Positions 13,658-22,083 of a stretch of 38,998 nt of DNA are shown here, piece after piece. The stretch is from JAGOTP01 sp964600845. Its GTDB lineage: Bacteria; Patescibacteriota; Patescibacteriia; 2-12-FULL-60-25. Numbering within the stretch: the first letter of the stretch is position 1; each line of letters begins with the position of its first letter. Made by a program: the position numbers and the translations under genes. The notes beneath the pieces were generated by a model. That model made no database searches, was not told the origin of the DNA, and was given only the letters and a program-made list of their open reading frames with translations. The stretch spans positions 1 through 38,998 of the forward strand of contig CAZRJW010000010.1 in assembly GCA_964600845.1 (NCBI GenBank), read 5' to 3'.

Positions 13658-14653
13658 TTAGAGTTTTTTTGGCTGGAGCTTACGATGTTTTTTAAGAAGC
13701 TGTTGCAACTCCTGTTTGGTGGGAAGTCCTTCGTGCGGACCGATTTTCAAAATAACACGTGAACTAATGGCGCTGCCGTGACGCATTCCTTCGGAAACGG
13801 AGCCGGTTTCTTGCAGGCCATGAATAAACCCTAGAGCGAAACTATCGCCCGCTCCCGTTCGTTCGATAGCTTTCCCGGGAAACGCAGCACAGAAAAGAAC
13901 GGACTGCCCATCAAACGACCAGGAGCCATTTTCCCCATCGGTGATCACGACGATCTGCGGACCGTGGCGGCGTAGTCCTGATAGAAGGAGACGTACATCA
14001 GCTTCTTGTGTTGCGAGCAAGCGTTGCGCTTCCTGCTTGTTCACGAAGAGCACGTGGCAATGATCAAGGACCGGCAGAAGTTTTTTTAAGCCACGCTGCA
14101 GCTGGAATGTACCCGGGTTGAATGCGAGCTTCGTTTCAGGGTGTTCTGCGAGCCAATGGAGGAGTTCTCTTTCCATTTTCTCATGGCCTTTGGCGAGCGA
14201 GGTATAGTAAATCCAGCTCGTCGATTTAAGTTTTGGGAGTATGTACGTTCGTGGCTGGTGGTAGACGAGAATTGTACGCTCATCTTGGAAGGCAAGCACC
14301 GTGTGGGCGTTCGTCGGCTGCTTTGCGTCGTGTGTCACGTAGCGTGTTTGCACGCCCTCCGCTTTCCAGCGCTGTAGAATTTCCTGCCCAATCGCGTCCT
14401 GGCCAAGAATACTCACGATAGCGGCATTCCAGCCTAAGCGGCTCGCTCCGATCGCTATGTTGGAAGCATTTCCCGCCGCTGGAATGCGTGTGATTGATTT
14501 GAGGGGAAGTTTTTCTCCAAACTTGAAACACAACAAACAGTCATCTTTTTTGATCTGACAGGCAACCGTTGCTTCTTCGATGCGTAAAAACGTATCGAGG
14601 ACGGAGTCCCCAATGGTAACGACCTGGTGTGTCGGCGTTCGTCGAAAGAGCAT
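13658..14653 (-). CDS. PfkB-family carbohydrate kinase
   Basis: 331 aa from ATG 14653. The ribokinase fold shows VVTIGDSVLDTFL at the N-terminus, PAAGNASNIAIGASRLG (the GGNAxN sugar-binding motif in altered form) and the signature ERTGAGDSFALGF with the catalytic Asp near the C-terminus. The substrate may be fructose-6-phosphate, a nucleoside or another sugar; the downstream fba favours a sugar phosphate. In-frame Met codons exist at 14707 and 14674; 14653 fits the family start and lies 11 bp after a TAGACT box. Confidence 0.85.
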   Translation of the reverse strand: MLFRRTPTHQVVTIGDSVLDTFLRIEEATVACQIKKDDCLLCFKFGEKLPLKSITRIPAAGNASNIAIGASRLGWNAAIVSILGQDAIGQEILQRWKAEGVQTRYVTHDAKQPTNAHTVLAFQDERTILVYHQPRTYILPKLKSTSWIYYTSLAKGHEKMERELLHWLAEHPETKLAFNPGTFQLQRGLKKLLPVLDHCHVLFVNKQEAQRLLATQEADVRLLLSGLRRHGPQIVVITDGENGSWSFDGQSVLFCAAFPGKAIERTGAGDSFALGFIHGLQETGSVSEGMRHGSAISSRVILKIGPHEGLPTKQELQQLLKKHRKLQPKKL

Positions 14654-14704
14654 AGACGAGGGATAGTCTACCATGTCGGAAAAAGAATCGCCTGAATAGA
14701 ACAA

Positions 14705-14752
14705 CACCCCGCCGGAACGAGCACGACGAGGTCGTTGTTCCAGGCGGGGGTG
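14705..14752 (-). terminator. Hairpin after the 116-aa high-GC gene
   Basis: CACCCCGCC/GGAAC pairs with GTTCC/AGGCGGGGGTG with small bulges, forming a long GC-rich stem directly downstream of the 14766 gene. The T run on the minus strand is weak (TGTTGTTCT). Confidence 0.55.
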
Positions 14753-14765
14753 AGTCTGCGGCCGG

Positions 14766-15116
14766 CTAGCGGTCGTCAGAGCTGGTGTAGTGGGCGAGCG
14801 CGGCGATCACGATCTTGTCGACCGGGATGTCGGCCAGGAGGTGCTCGGGCACCTCGCAGAAGCGGAGCAGGGCCTGCCACCGCCCGAGCTCGTCGAGCTG
14901 GTTGAGCTCTTCCGCCTGCTCATCTGCCCAGCTCTGCAGGGCTCCGTTGGAGCAGCTGACGTTGAGTGCGAAGGCGAAGCGCATGCGCGCCCGCTCGATC
15001 TCACGCCAGCGCTCGTACAGCGCCCACCCAGCCCAGTAGTCGTTTTTGGCGACGAACCAGCTGGGAGTGCGAATTCGGTCCCAGGCCGTCTGAATCAAGA
15101 ACTGAATGAGCTGCAT
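14766..15116 (-). CDS. 116-aa hypothetical protein in a high-GC island
   Basis: No family recognised. Soluble and probably all-helical, rich in Trp, Ala, Glu and Arg (WALYERWREIERARMRFAFALN; SWADEQAEELNQLDELGRWQALLRFCEV). It ends with IPVDKIVIAALAHYTSSDDR. GGAGG (15122-15126) lies 5 bp before ATG 15116 and a TTGACA-17-AATAGT promoter lies upstream. GC content and codon use differ sharply from the kinase and dCTP deaminase genes on either side, suggesting transfer from a GC-rich donor. Confidence 0.75.
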   Translation of the reverse strand: MQLIQFLIQTAWDRIRTPSWFVAKNDYWAGWALYERWREIERARMRFAFALNVSCSNGALQSWADEQAEELNQLDELGRWQALLRFCEVPEHLLADIPVDKIVIAALAHYTSSDDR

Positions 15117-15157
15117 GTGCGCCTCCGGCGTCTCGTGTCGTAGAAGTACGACAAAAA

Positions 15158-15186
15158 ACTATTCCACGAAAAGGTGGATATGTCAA
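15158..15186 (-). promoter_or_regulatory. Promoter of the 116-aa high-GC gene
   Basis: On the minus strand TTGACA (15186-15181), 17 bp, AATAGT (15163-15158). A leader of about 35 nt with a strong GGAGG follows. Confidence 0.7.
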
Positions 15187-15221
15187 TAAAACGAAGCTAT
15201 TTTTTGCTTATTTTGGCAAAG

Positions 15222-16319
15222 TTATCGAAACCATTTTGCTAACCGTGGACCTTGTTGTGCTGAATAGTTTGATTTCAAATCGGTCCCGTACAACCGTTCT
15301 GGCGGCGCGACCATGTGCTCGTACACCATGAGACAGATCGGCTGCCCATCGCGCAGCACAAAATCGTGACTATAGGCTTCAACTTCAAGCACGCCGATTG
15401 TCCCGCGATCTTTATCTTCCGGTGTCTGCCAACCCCAACCTGGATCAAAAAAGCCGGCGAAGTGTGAACGGAATTCACCTTTCGAGGGATCGTAGGGGGC
15501 CATTTCGCAAGCGTATTCTGGCGGAACGATAATCCGCTCTTTCGTGGAAAGAATGTAAAACTCTTCTGGGTGCAACACGAGTTCGCCGTTCGTTGGTTTG
15601 AAAACCGGATCGAAAAAGGCTTCTGGATCGTGATCAAACTTGGCCGTATCAAGAATTGCGGAGATCGCACGCTTCGCTTTCCAGCCAATGATATCGACAG
15701 ACGTGAGGTCGATCGTCATCGTCACGCCTTTGCTGACGGTCGCATCCGAAGCGGGGATCGCTTCACCTTCTGTGTTCCGCAGAAGATGGTAGCGATCATA
15801 AATCATCCGGTGCTCAAGCGTATCGAGACGCGCATCGCCATAGAAAAAGCGCATCTGGTTCACACGGTCACCAGGGTGCAACTGAATCGGAAAAGACTTG
15901 GGAACAACTTCGATCCAGAGTGATCCTTGATAGCCGGCAGGGACTTCATCAAAACGAGCAACGCCATCCGCGAGCAAACGTCCGCGTAGGTTGATGCGAC
16001 CCGATGAGCTCTTGTTGCTCGTGATTCCATGGATGCCAGGAGGAAGGGCGAGCCGTTCTGCGAGTTCAATCAAATAAATCCCATCCCGTTCGAGGGGGCG
16101 ATCAGGGTGATGCTGGAAAAGCGATCCTTGTTCGACGACTGATCGGATCGTTTCGCCGGCGCGGGGCAGGTATGACCCCTTCATGCGGTAGATCTTGTCC
16201 GTGATCGTCAGATCGATCGAGGCGGGCTGGATATTCTCCATCGATCCCCCCTGAATATAGCCAGCAGACAGCATCTCGCGGATGAGCTGGTAGGGGAGGG
16301 CACCCTGGCGCGGTTTCAT
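15222..16319 (-). CDS. dcd: dCTP deaminase (two-domain DCD type)
   Basis: 365 aa, twice the length of ordinary Dcd, matching the long 2'-deoxycytidine 5'-triphosphate deaminase family with two dUTPase-like domains. Visible motifs: ENIQPASIDLTI near residue 30, the SNKSSSGRINLRGR motif (~121-134), then a second half with FYILSTKERIIVPPEYACEMAPYD and HFAGFFDPGWGW. It supplies dUTP for thymidylate synthesis. It is divergent from the thrS T-box leader, and the promoter region between them is very short. Confidence 0.85.
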   Translation of the reverse strand: MKPRQGALPYQLIREMLSAGYIQGGSMENIQPASIDLTITDKIYRMKGSYLPRAGETIRSVVEQGSLFQHHPDRPLERDGIYLIELAERLALPPGIHGITSNKSSSGRINLRGRLLADGVARFDEVPAGYQGSLWIEVVPKSFPIQLHPGDRVNQMRFFYGDARLDTLEHRMIYDRYHLLRNTEGEAIPASDATVSKGVTMTIDLTSVDIIGWKAKRAISAILDTAKFDHDPEAFFDPVFKPTNGELVLHPEEFYILSTKERIIVPPEYACEMAPYDPSKGEFRSHFAGFFDPGWGWQTPEDKDRGTIGVLEVEAYSHDFVLRDGQPICLMVYEHMVAPPERLYGTDLKSNYSAQQGPRLAKWFR

Positions 16320-16346
16320 ATGGCCGAGACCTTAGCGGGCGGGAAC

Positions 16347-16610
16347 GCGCTTGGGTAGATCAAGGGTGTGGGCTTTCTGTGGGCCCGCTGCGCCTTGACC
16401 GCGGATGGGGATATTGGCATGATCGAAGTATCTCTGGAGTCACTACCCAGCGCACACAATTCAATCGAAAAGTGCTTTACCTGCAGCTTCTGAGCTGCGG
16501 AGTAGAGAAGCCGGGTGGAACCGCCCGCCGAGCTCAGCTCGGTACATCGAGCTCAGCTCGATAGGGTCCCAGCGAATATTCATTCACGTATTCGCTGGGA
16601 TTTTGTTTTT
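16347..16610 (+). promoter_or_regulatory. T-box riboswitch of thrS
   Basis: The leader senses uncharged tRNA and controls termination before thrS. Stem I base: GCGCTTGGGT (16347-16356) pairs with ACCCAGCGC (16445-16453). Just inside, on the 3' side, lies ACT (16442-16444), a Thr codon in the specifier position; ACC at 16445 is an alternative. A stem III hairpin CTGCAGCT/AGCTGCGG lies at ~16481-16500. The T-box core GGGTGGAACCGC (16513-16524) carries TGGA, which is complementary to UCCA at the 3' end of tRNA-Thr(GGT). A terminator follows. Confidence 0.88.
16567..16610 (+). terminator. Regulated terminator of the thrS T-box
   Basis: Perfect 12-bp stem TCCCAGCGAATA (16567-16578) / TATTCGCTGGGA (16589-16600), 10-nt loop, then TTTTGTTTTT. 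It lies 22 bp before the thrS start. The sequence GGGTCCC at its 5' foot can alternatively pair with the T-box GGG. Confidence 0.9.
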
Positions 16611-16631
16611 ACCCAGCGTTCTCTCCTCTCT

Positions 16632-18374
16632 ATGGACAAAGACGCATTGGAGCATTATCGCCATTCCCTGGCGCACTTGCTCGCCGCCGCGGTAATGGAG
16701 CTTTGGCCAAGTACCAAGCGCACCATTGGTCCCGCCATTGAAAATGGCTTTTACTTCGATTTTGAGTTCGCGCAACCCATCTCGGATGCCGATCTCCCAA
16801 CAATTGAAGCCAAGATGCGTGAATTGCTTCCAAGCTGGACCGCTTTTGAACGGCACGAGCTCTCACCAGAAGATGCAAAGAAGGAATATCCAGGGAACCA
16901 ATTCAAGCATGAATTGATCGATGAATTCTCTTCCCAGGGTCAGACGCTGACCTTCTACAAGTCCGGCGCTTATTGGGACTTGTGTCGCGGGGGACACGCC
17001 GAAGGAATCTCCAAGATTGATCCAAAGTCCTTCAAGCTGACCAAACTCGCCGGTTCTTACTGGCGCGGCAATGAAAAGAACGCTCAGCTCACCCGTATCT
17101 ATGGTGTCGCTTTCCCAACGAAAGCGGAGCTCGCCGACTATCTGAAGATGATGGAAGAAGCGGAGAAGCGGGATCACAAGAAACTCGGAAAAGAGCTCGG
17201 CCTCTTTGTCTTCTCTGAGTTAGTCGGTTCTGGGCTCCCACTTTGGACCGTGAAAGGAACGCTTTTGCGTACGTTGCTCGATGAATTCGTCTGGAGCCTC
17301 CGCAAGGAAAAGGGGTACGGCCGTGTCACGATCCCGCACGTCACCAAAAAAGAGCTGTATATCAAGAGTGGACACTGGGCGAAGTTTTCGGATGAGCTCT
17401 TCAAGATCAACACTCGTGAAGGACATGAGTTCGCGATGAAGCCGATGAACTGTCCGCACCACACCCAGATCTTCGACTCCGAACCACGAAGCTACCGTGA
17501 CATGCCTCAGCGCTATGCTGAGACCACGATGGTCTACCGTGACGAGCAGTCCGGTGAGCTGTCTGGCTTATCACGCGTCCGTTCGATCACACAGGATGAT
17601 GCGCACGTCTTTTGCCGCAAGAATCAGATTGAACAAGAAGTGTTTGCAATCTGGGATATCATCGACCGCTTCTACTCAACCTTTGGCTTTGAACTCAAAA
17701 TCCGTTTGTCTCTCCACGATCCAGAAAAGATGGAGAAATACTTGGGAACAGCCGAAATTTGGAAGCAGGCAGAAGATCAGCTACGTTCCGTTATCGAAAA
17801 ACGTGGCAAAGAGTACACGGAAGGAATTGGGGAGGCGGCGATGTACGGACCGAAGATCGACTTCATGGGATTGGATGCCATCGGTCGCAAGCATCAGGTG
17901 GCTACCATTCAGCTCGACTTCAACCAGCCAGAAGGCTTCGACCTCTCGTGTGTGAACGAGTTGGGAGAAAAAGAGCGCATCGTGATGATCCATTGCGCCA
18001 TCATGGGTTCGATCGAGCGCTTCCTCTCGGTTCTGATCGAGCACTATGCGGGCGCATTCCCCGCTTGGCTTTCGCCGGTTCAGGTTGCTGTCTTGCCGGT
18101 TGCCGATCGCCACATCGATTTTGCGCGCTCCTTGGGCAAAGAGCTCGAGGCTGCAGGCTTACGCATTCAAGTCGATGATTCCACTGAATCCGTCGGGAAG
18201 AAGATCCGCGCCGCGGAGAAGGGGAAGATGCCCGTCATGCTCGTGGTTGGTGACAAAGAGATGGAATCCGGAGAGCTGACGATCCGTCGCCGTGGTCAGG
18301 CAGATCAAGAACTGATGAAGAAAGAGGCCTTCATCGAACAGATGGCGGCACTCGTGAAAGAACGGAAAGGCTAG
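16632..18374 (+). CDS. thrS: Threonine-tRNA ligase
   Basis: 580 aa, class II synthetase. It starts directly with the N2 editing domain (HSLAH zinc-type motif H11/H15; CRGGHA near residue 119), so the usual N-terminal TGS domain is absent. Catalytic core motifs: AMKPMNCPHH, motif 2 YRDEQSGELSGLSRVRSITQDDAH and motif 3 GSIERFLSVLIEHYAG. The C-terminal anticodon-binding domain begins near WLSPVQVAVLPV. The start at ATG 16632 follows the T-box terminator; the longer in-frame GTG at 16515 lies within the T-box itself and is rejected. A palindromic terminator follows the gene. Confidence 0.96.
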   Translation: MDKDALEHYRHSLAHLLAAAVMELWPSTKRTIGPAIENGFYFDFEFAQPISDADLPTIEAKMRELLPSWTAFERHELSPEDAKKEYPGNQFKHELIDEFSSQGQTLTFYKSGAYWDLCRGGHAEGISKIDPKSFKLTKLAGSYWRGNEKNAQLTRIYGVAFPTKAELADYLKMMEEAEKRDHKKLGKELGLFVFSELVGSGLPLWTVKGTLLRTLLDEFVWSLRKEKGYGRVTIPHVTKKELYIKSGHWAKFSDELFKINTREGHEFAMKPMNCPHHTQIFDSEPRSYRDMPQRYAETTMVYRDEQSGELSGLSRVRSITQDDAHVFCRKNQIEQEVFAIWDIIDRFYSTFGFELKIRLSLHDPEKMEKYLGTAEIWKQAEDQLRSVIEKRGKEYTEGIGEAAMYGPKIDFMGLDAIGRKHQVATIQLDFNQPEGFDLSCVNELGEKERIVMIHCAIMGSIERFLSVLIEHYAGAFPAWLSPVQVAVLPVADRHIDFARSLGKELEAAGLRIQVDDSTESVGKKIRAAEKGKMPVMLVVGDKEMESGELTIRRRGQADQELMKKEAFIEQMAALVKERKG

Positions 18375-18407
18375 AGAAGGGGAGAGACGAAATAAAATAG
18401 TAGAACC

Positions 18408-18433
18408 AAAAACTCCCCAATTGGGGAGTTTTT
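18408..18433. terminator. Terminator after thrS
   Basis: AAAAACTCCCCAA/TTGGGGAGTTTTT: a continuous palindrome with a T run on both strands. Confidence 0.85.
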
Positions 18434-18604
18434 TGTTATCCACAGAGAAGTACACAGGGGGAGTGAGTGGTGTGGGTAAGTTTTGCGTAGCTGTTTTTTG
18501 GCTTGGATAAGAGAAGAAGACCCCAATACTCTTCCAGAGACAGCGCGCGTGCTACAATAAATCTTGTTAAAGAACCTTATTTATTTCTGAACATTCAAGG
18601 AGAT

Positions 18605-19756
18605 ATGCCAAAGAGTCCAGAAGCGTCACAGGGTGGGACATCGGTAGATAAAGTCAACGCAGAGCTCGCTGGTTTTAATAGTCTTATGTCAAAAGACGAG
18701 ACACCTACTGTTGTCGTCGAAGATTTGGCAAAGATGAATGTTGAAGCAGCGGGTGTGTTGAAGGCTGAAGCACGTAGAGAAAAAGGCAAAGTACGCGCAG
18801 AAAAAATGGGTCAGGGAATGTCAAAATTCTTTGCGGACGTCCGTTCTCAGGTCACGGAGTTCATGAAGCCAATCAAGGCGCTTTTTACGCGAACAAAGAC
18901 AGTTGCCGCAGAAGCGGGGTACTCCGCTTTGGGTGCTGCAGAAACAGGTGTTGAAAAAGTGGGAGCCGCTGCAACAGAAGCAAAACGTTGGAAGAATGAA
19001 GATGCGCTTAACATGGAAAAGTCCGTTGTCGTACAGGGCGTAAAAGCAGGTGCTGATAAAGCTGTCGATGCAGCTATTGCTGGCGGTGCGATTCTCGGAG
19101 GTGCCGCAATGCTTGGTGCAGAAGCCGCAGTAGCAGGTGGTCGCTTCGTTGCTCAGGGCGTAGCTGAGGGTGTTGATGCTGCTGGTCGCGGGATCCGCGC
19201 CGGTACAGAGGCTGTTGTTGATGGTGTTGATAAGGGTGCACGTGCCGTTGGTCGTGGAGCAGTAAAAGCCGGTATGTTTGCAGGTGCAGTAGCAGCGATG
19301 CCCTTCGTCGGTGCATATAAACTTGGAGAACTTGCGGTAAAAAAGGGTGGTGAAGCGGCTGGCAAAATTAAGAGTGAAACAATCGCGGCAATGAGTTCAC
19401 TTGATCAGGCTGCTCAGCAGGTTCAGGGACAAGTTAGCGGCGCGATCGCTGAAGGCGCGGCTATTTATGGCGCTGCTGCACAAACAGCGCGTGCGCTTAA
19501 GGGAGGTATCACAGAGATCTATCAGGCAAATAAAGCTTTTGAAGAGGATAAGCAGTGGGTGCCTTACTTTGAGAGCATGATGGCGTTGCCACAATCAGAG
19601 CGCGATGCAAAATTCAATGCCATGAGCCCACAGGACCAGTTCCGTGTGAACAAGGCCTACCACGAACGCTATCAGTATATGGTTAGACAGCAACGCGAGC
19701 AGGTTGCAGCTGCGCCGCAGGCTTCGCAGACGCAGATCGGCGGTAGCATGAACTAA
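18605..19756 (+). CDS. Ala/Gly-rich amphipathic repeat protein
   Basis: 383 aa, no recognised family. The centre (~residues 100-330) is a long run of Ala-, Gly- and Val-rich segments in near 11-residue rhythm (AAVAGGRFVAQGVAEGVDAAGRG, VVDGVDKGARAVGRGAVKAG), resembling LEA/apolipoprotein-like amphipathic helices. Two stretches (GGAILGGAAMLGAEAA, AGMFAGAVAAMPFVG) are hydrophobic enough to touch membranes. The C-terminus is charged, then a Gln-rich tail. ATG 18605 has AAGGAG two bases upstream and a TACAAT box at ~18552. It is followed after 35 bp by an acidic coiled-coil gene ending at a shared terminator, so the two form an operon. Confidence 0.7.
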   Translation: MPKSPEASQGGTSVDKVNAELAGFNSLMSKDETPTVVVEDLAKMNVEAAGVLKAEARREKGKVRAEKMGQGMSKFFADVRSQVTEFMKPIKALFTRTKTVAAEAGYSALGAAETGVEKVGAAATEAKRWKNEDALNMEKSVVVQGVKAGADKAVDAAIAGGAILGGAAMLGAEAAVAGGRFVAQGVAEGVDAAGRGIRAGTEAVVDGVDKGARAVGRGAVKAGMFAGAVAAMPFVGAYKLGELAVKKGGEAAGKIKSETIAAMSSLDQAAQQVQGQVSGAIAEGAAIYGAAAQTARALKGGITEIYQANKAFEEDKQWVPYFESMMALPQSERDAKFNAMSPQDQFRVNKAYHERYQYMVRQQREQVAAAPQASQTQIGGSMN

Positions 19757-19791
19757 TCGTAATTTGATCACACAGTTTCTTAACCTATTCT

Positions 19792-20151
19792 ATGGAATTT
19801 GACCTTCGCTCATTGTTGGAGAGTGTTCCTGGTGATACAGAAAAAGTTGACGCATTGCTCGCTCGTTATGATGCAGAAGGACCAACGGCAGAGCTCTACG
19901 CGGACGTAGAAGCGTTTCTCAGTGGTCGTGTGCACGCAAGCTTGGACGCGATGGGCGTACCAAAGCTTGATGAAAACGATCCAGCTCTTGATGAGGCTAA
20001 GGATGCCTTAGCGGAATCGACACAAAAGGCGCTCGATGCGTTCAAAGAGCAAGTTGCTGGTCTTGAAAAGCAGGCAGCAGAATTAGAACGTGAAGTGAGT
20101 TCCGAAGTGGACGCCGCTCACGCAAATCAGATTCGAGCAGACTTCCCATAA
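19792..20151 (+). CDS. Acidic coiled-coil hypothetical protein
   Basis: 119 aa, very acidic, no membrane segment. The N-terminal ~50 residues look globular-helical (EFDLRSLLESVPGDTEKVDALLARYD). Residues ~65-105 form a heptad coiled coil (DEAKDALAESTQKALDAFKEQVAGLEKQAAELEREV). No family recognised. It is the second gene after the Ala-rich protein and probably co-expressed with it; partnership is an inference from position. Confidence 0.7.
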   Translation: MEFDLRSLLESVPGDTEKVDALLARYDAEGPTAELYADVEAFLSGRVHASLDAMGVPKLDENDPALDEAKDALAESTQKALDAFKEQVAGLEKQAAELEREVSSEVDAAHANQIRADFP

Positions 20152-20162
20152 AAGAACGCGTA

Positions 20163-20194
20163 AAACACCCCGGTTTTGGCCGGGGTGTTTTTAT
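20163..20194 (+). terminator. Terminator after the 119-aa gene
   Basis: AAACACCCCGG (20163-20173) / CCGGGGTGTTT (20180-20190) with loop TTTTGG, then T-rich sequence. Confidence 0.9.
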
Positions 20195-20216
20195 TTTAGT
20201 CCTATACGTCGTTTGA

Positions 20217-20246
20217 TTGACAAAAGGGCCTTTTTATGACTATACT
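20217..20246 (+). promoter_or_regulatory. Promoter of the 247-aa high-GC gene
   Basis: TTGACA (20217-20222), 18 bp, TATACT (20241-20246), both near consensus. The leader is then about 108 nt, with AGGAGG at 20348-20353, 7 bp before the start codon. Confidence 0.8.
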
Positions 20247-20360
20247 GCAAGGTTCTTTCTTTGGAGTTATCGCATTTTACAGAATGCTGATCCTTAGCAG
20301 GAACGAGTTCGTCACCCCAACGCTCCTCGACTAGGGGAGCTCACCGCAGGAGGTAGTTCG

Positions 20361-21104
20361 ATGGAAGTTCAATCCGCCCCGGTTTCGCCCCATACGGGCA
20401 GCACCAACGACTCGGTATCAACCACCGCTTCCGGCGACAGGGGGGAGGCGCAGGGTCCTGACCAGCGCGACTCGGCGCCGACGTGCGTCAGCCCGGCACG
20501 TCCGGTGTCGGTGGGGCTTACGCTCTGCAGCGCAGCCCTCATCTACAGCCTCGGCTACGGTGTGGTTCAGCTCATCCGGGCGAACTACTGCAGCGGGACG
20601 TTCCTCGTCCTCGGCGCCCTCCTCGCGTTCTACTACATCGGACGCAGCCTGAAGGGGGGCGAACCCTCTTCGGCGAACGACGTCCCCGTCGTCAGCGCAG
20701 GCACGGAGTCCCTGCAACCCGCAGATGGCGAGCTCCTGGCCTTCAAGGCCACCCCGGTGCCCCGCGCTGAGCCTGGCAACCCGGTGCTCGAGACGCTGGC
20801 CCGGCCGACCATGGTCGTGCCGACCACTGGGCTGCTGATGCCGCCTCGTTGGCTCGTCGTCCGGCGCCCGGATGGCTTCCAGTGGGCGTACCCCATGCCC
20901 GACATCCCGTCGAATCATGGGTGGTACTTCGCCTGGGGCAACTTCTACCTCCGGCGAGACATCCGCGGGCACTACGCCTGCGCGGGTCACCCGGACGACC
21001 GCATCGCGGACGAAGACATGCGCCGACTGTTCGATGGGGCGACGATCAAGATGGGTGAGTACACGCTCACCATCGCGGTCAACGCGCCCACGACGCTCCA
21101 CTGA
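20361..21104 (+). CDS. 247-aa two-TM hypothetical protein in a high-GC island
   Basis: No family recognised. The N-terminal 45 residues are a polar Ser/Thr/Asp-rich region. Two transmembrane helices follow (VGLTLCSAALIYSLGYGVV and GTFLVLGALLAFYYIG, ~50-95), then a Pro-rich linker. A C-terminal domain (~162-247) is rich in Trp, Tyr and Arg (PRWLVVRRPDGFQWAYP; GWYFAWGNFYLRRD). The last ~85 residues look like a small beta domain. Promoter, strong ribosome site and GC-rich terminator make a self-contained unit. Codon use is extremely GC-rich compared with the coiled-coil gene and mscL beside it. Confidence 0.8.
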   Translation: MEVQSAPVSPHTGSTNDSVSTTASGDRGEAQGPDQRDSAPTCVSPARPVSVGLTLCSAALIYSLGYGVVQLIRANYCSGTFLVLGALLAFYYIGRSLKGGEPSSANDVPVVSAGTESLQPADGELLAFKATPVPRAEPGNPVLETLARPTMVVPTTGLLMPPRWLVVRRPDGFQWAYPMPDIPSNHGWYFAWGNFYLRRDIRGHYACAGHPDDRIADEDMRRLFDGATIKMGEYTLTIAVNAPTTLH

Positions 21105-21241
21105 CCATGCCCAGCTGAGGTATGGCATCTATCGCTGGTGAAACTCCATCACCAGTTCGCAGGGATAGATGATCTGATCAATACGGGGAACCTGCACCCC
21201 CGTTTATTTCCCATGCTTTCGTGTAAAGGATGCGAGATAAA

Positions 21242-21275
21242 CAAGCCCCACGCTTTTCCGAGCGTGGGGCTTTTG
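21242..21275. terminator. Bidirectional terminator between the 247-aa gene and mscL
   Basis: AAGCCCCACGC (21242-21252) / GCGTGGGGCTT (21261-21271), loop TTTTCCGA, T run after it. It separates the convergent plus-strand high-GC gene from mscL. Confidence 0.9.
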
Positions 21276-21300
21276 GTTCCTCTGTTGGTTTTTAATTGCG

Positions 21301-21615
21301 TTATTCCTTCTTTTTATCAAGTCGATCGAGCTTCAGTTTCTTAAAGACGAAGTACACCACCGCTGCCACGATCATAAAATCAATAAACACCGCGAGGAAA
21401 TTCCCAATCATCACCGGCCCCAGATGAAGTGCTTTCAATCCTTGCGTTGATCCAAAGATCAATCCGATCGCGGGCTGAATGATATCTTGAACAAGTGAGG
21501 CGACCACTTTGCTCACGGAGCCGCCCAGGATAAACCCGATTGCGAGGCCCATGACCCCTTGTTCGCGGATGAAGGTTACAAATTCGGTTCCACGTTCTTT
21601 AAGGCTGAGTTTCAT
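21301..21615 (-). CDS. mscL: Large-conductance mechanosensitive channel
   Basis: 104 aa; shorter than the E. coli protein (136) mainly at the C-terminal helix. An N-terminal amphipathic helix (KERGTEFVTFIREQGVMGLAIGFILGGSVSKVVASLVQDII) carries the pore-lining TM1 with its Gly/Ala pattern. A periplasmic loop and TM2 (GNFLAVFIDFMIVAAVVYFVFKKL) follow, and the end is charged (KLDRLDKKKE). It forms a homopentamer that releases solutes on osmotic downshock. Monocistronic. Confidence 0.95.
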   Translation of the reverse strand: MKLSLKERGTEFVTFIREQGVMGLAIGFILGGSVSKVVASLVQDIIQPAIGLIFGSTQGLKALHLGPVMIGNFLAVFIDFMIVAAVVYFVFKKLKLDRLDKKKE

Positions 21616-21652
21616 ATGAGGGAGAGTCTACAGGACTCCTATAGGAAAACAA

Positions 21653-21684
21653 AAGAGTCTTACATCCGTAGATGTAAGACTCTT
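21653..21684 (-). terminator. Terminator of the infC-rpmI-rplT operon
   Basis: 14-bp perfect stem AAGAGTCTTACATC/GATGTAAGACTCTT with a 4-nt loop. On the minus strand it is followed by TTGTTTTCC. Confidence 0.85.
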
Positions 21685-21717
21685 CGTTGTTGCTTCGGTT
21701 AACCGAGTCGAGCTCAA

Positions 21718-22056
21718 CTAGCCCTTCACGATCTTCTCGAAGATGTTTGGATGTGTCGCAGCGAGTTGGGACAGGATCTTGCGATCGAGACCAATGTTGC
21801 GCTTCTTCAAGGCACCCATGAGCTTCGAGTAGCTCGTTCCGAGTGTACGAGCGGCGGCGGAGATGCGGATCTGCATCAAGCCACGATTGTCGCGCTTCTT
21901 GAGTTTGCGGTCGCGGTAGGCGTTCCAACCAGCTTTGATGGCAGCGATCTTGGCAAGAGTAATGCGGTTCTTGCGACCCCACATCATACCCTTGGTACGG
22001 GCCAAAATATTCTTGCGGCGTTTGATGCGGTGGGTTCCGCGCTTTACACGTGGCAT
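21718..22056 (-). CDS. rplT: 50S ribosomal protein L20
   Basis: 112 aa. Typical L20: basic extended N-terminus MPRVKRGTHRIKRRKNIL, then the globular domain with WNAYRDRKLKKRDNRGLMQIRI and GTSYSKLMGALKK. An early assembly protein of the 50S subunit. Last gene of the conserved infC-rpmI-rplT cluster, 27 bp after rpmI. Confidence 0.97.
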   Translation of the reverse strand: MPRVKRGTHRIKRRKNILARTKGMMWGRKNRITLAKIAAIKAGWNAYRDRKLKKRDNRGLMQIRISAAARTLGTSYSKLMGALKKRNIGLDRKILSQLAATHPNIFEKIVKG

Positions 22057-22083
22057 ATCAGGAGGAGAGAGGAGAGGAGAAGA

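Noticed and set aside
16515..16631. GTG start extending ThrRS by 39 residues
   Set aside because: The extension is the T-box core and terminator; translation cannot start there in the regulated leader.
20418..21128. 236-codon minus-strand frame
   Set aside because: Shadow of the 247-aa high-GC gene; no ribosome site and Arg/Asp/Glu-rich composition without domains.
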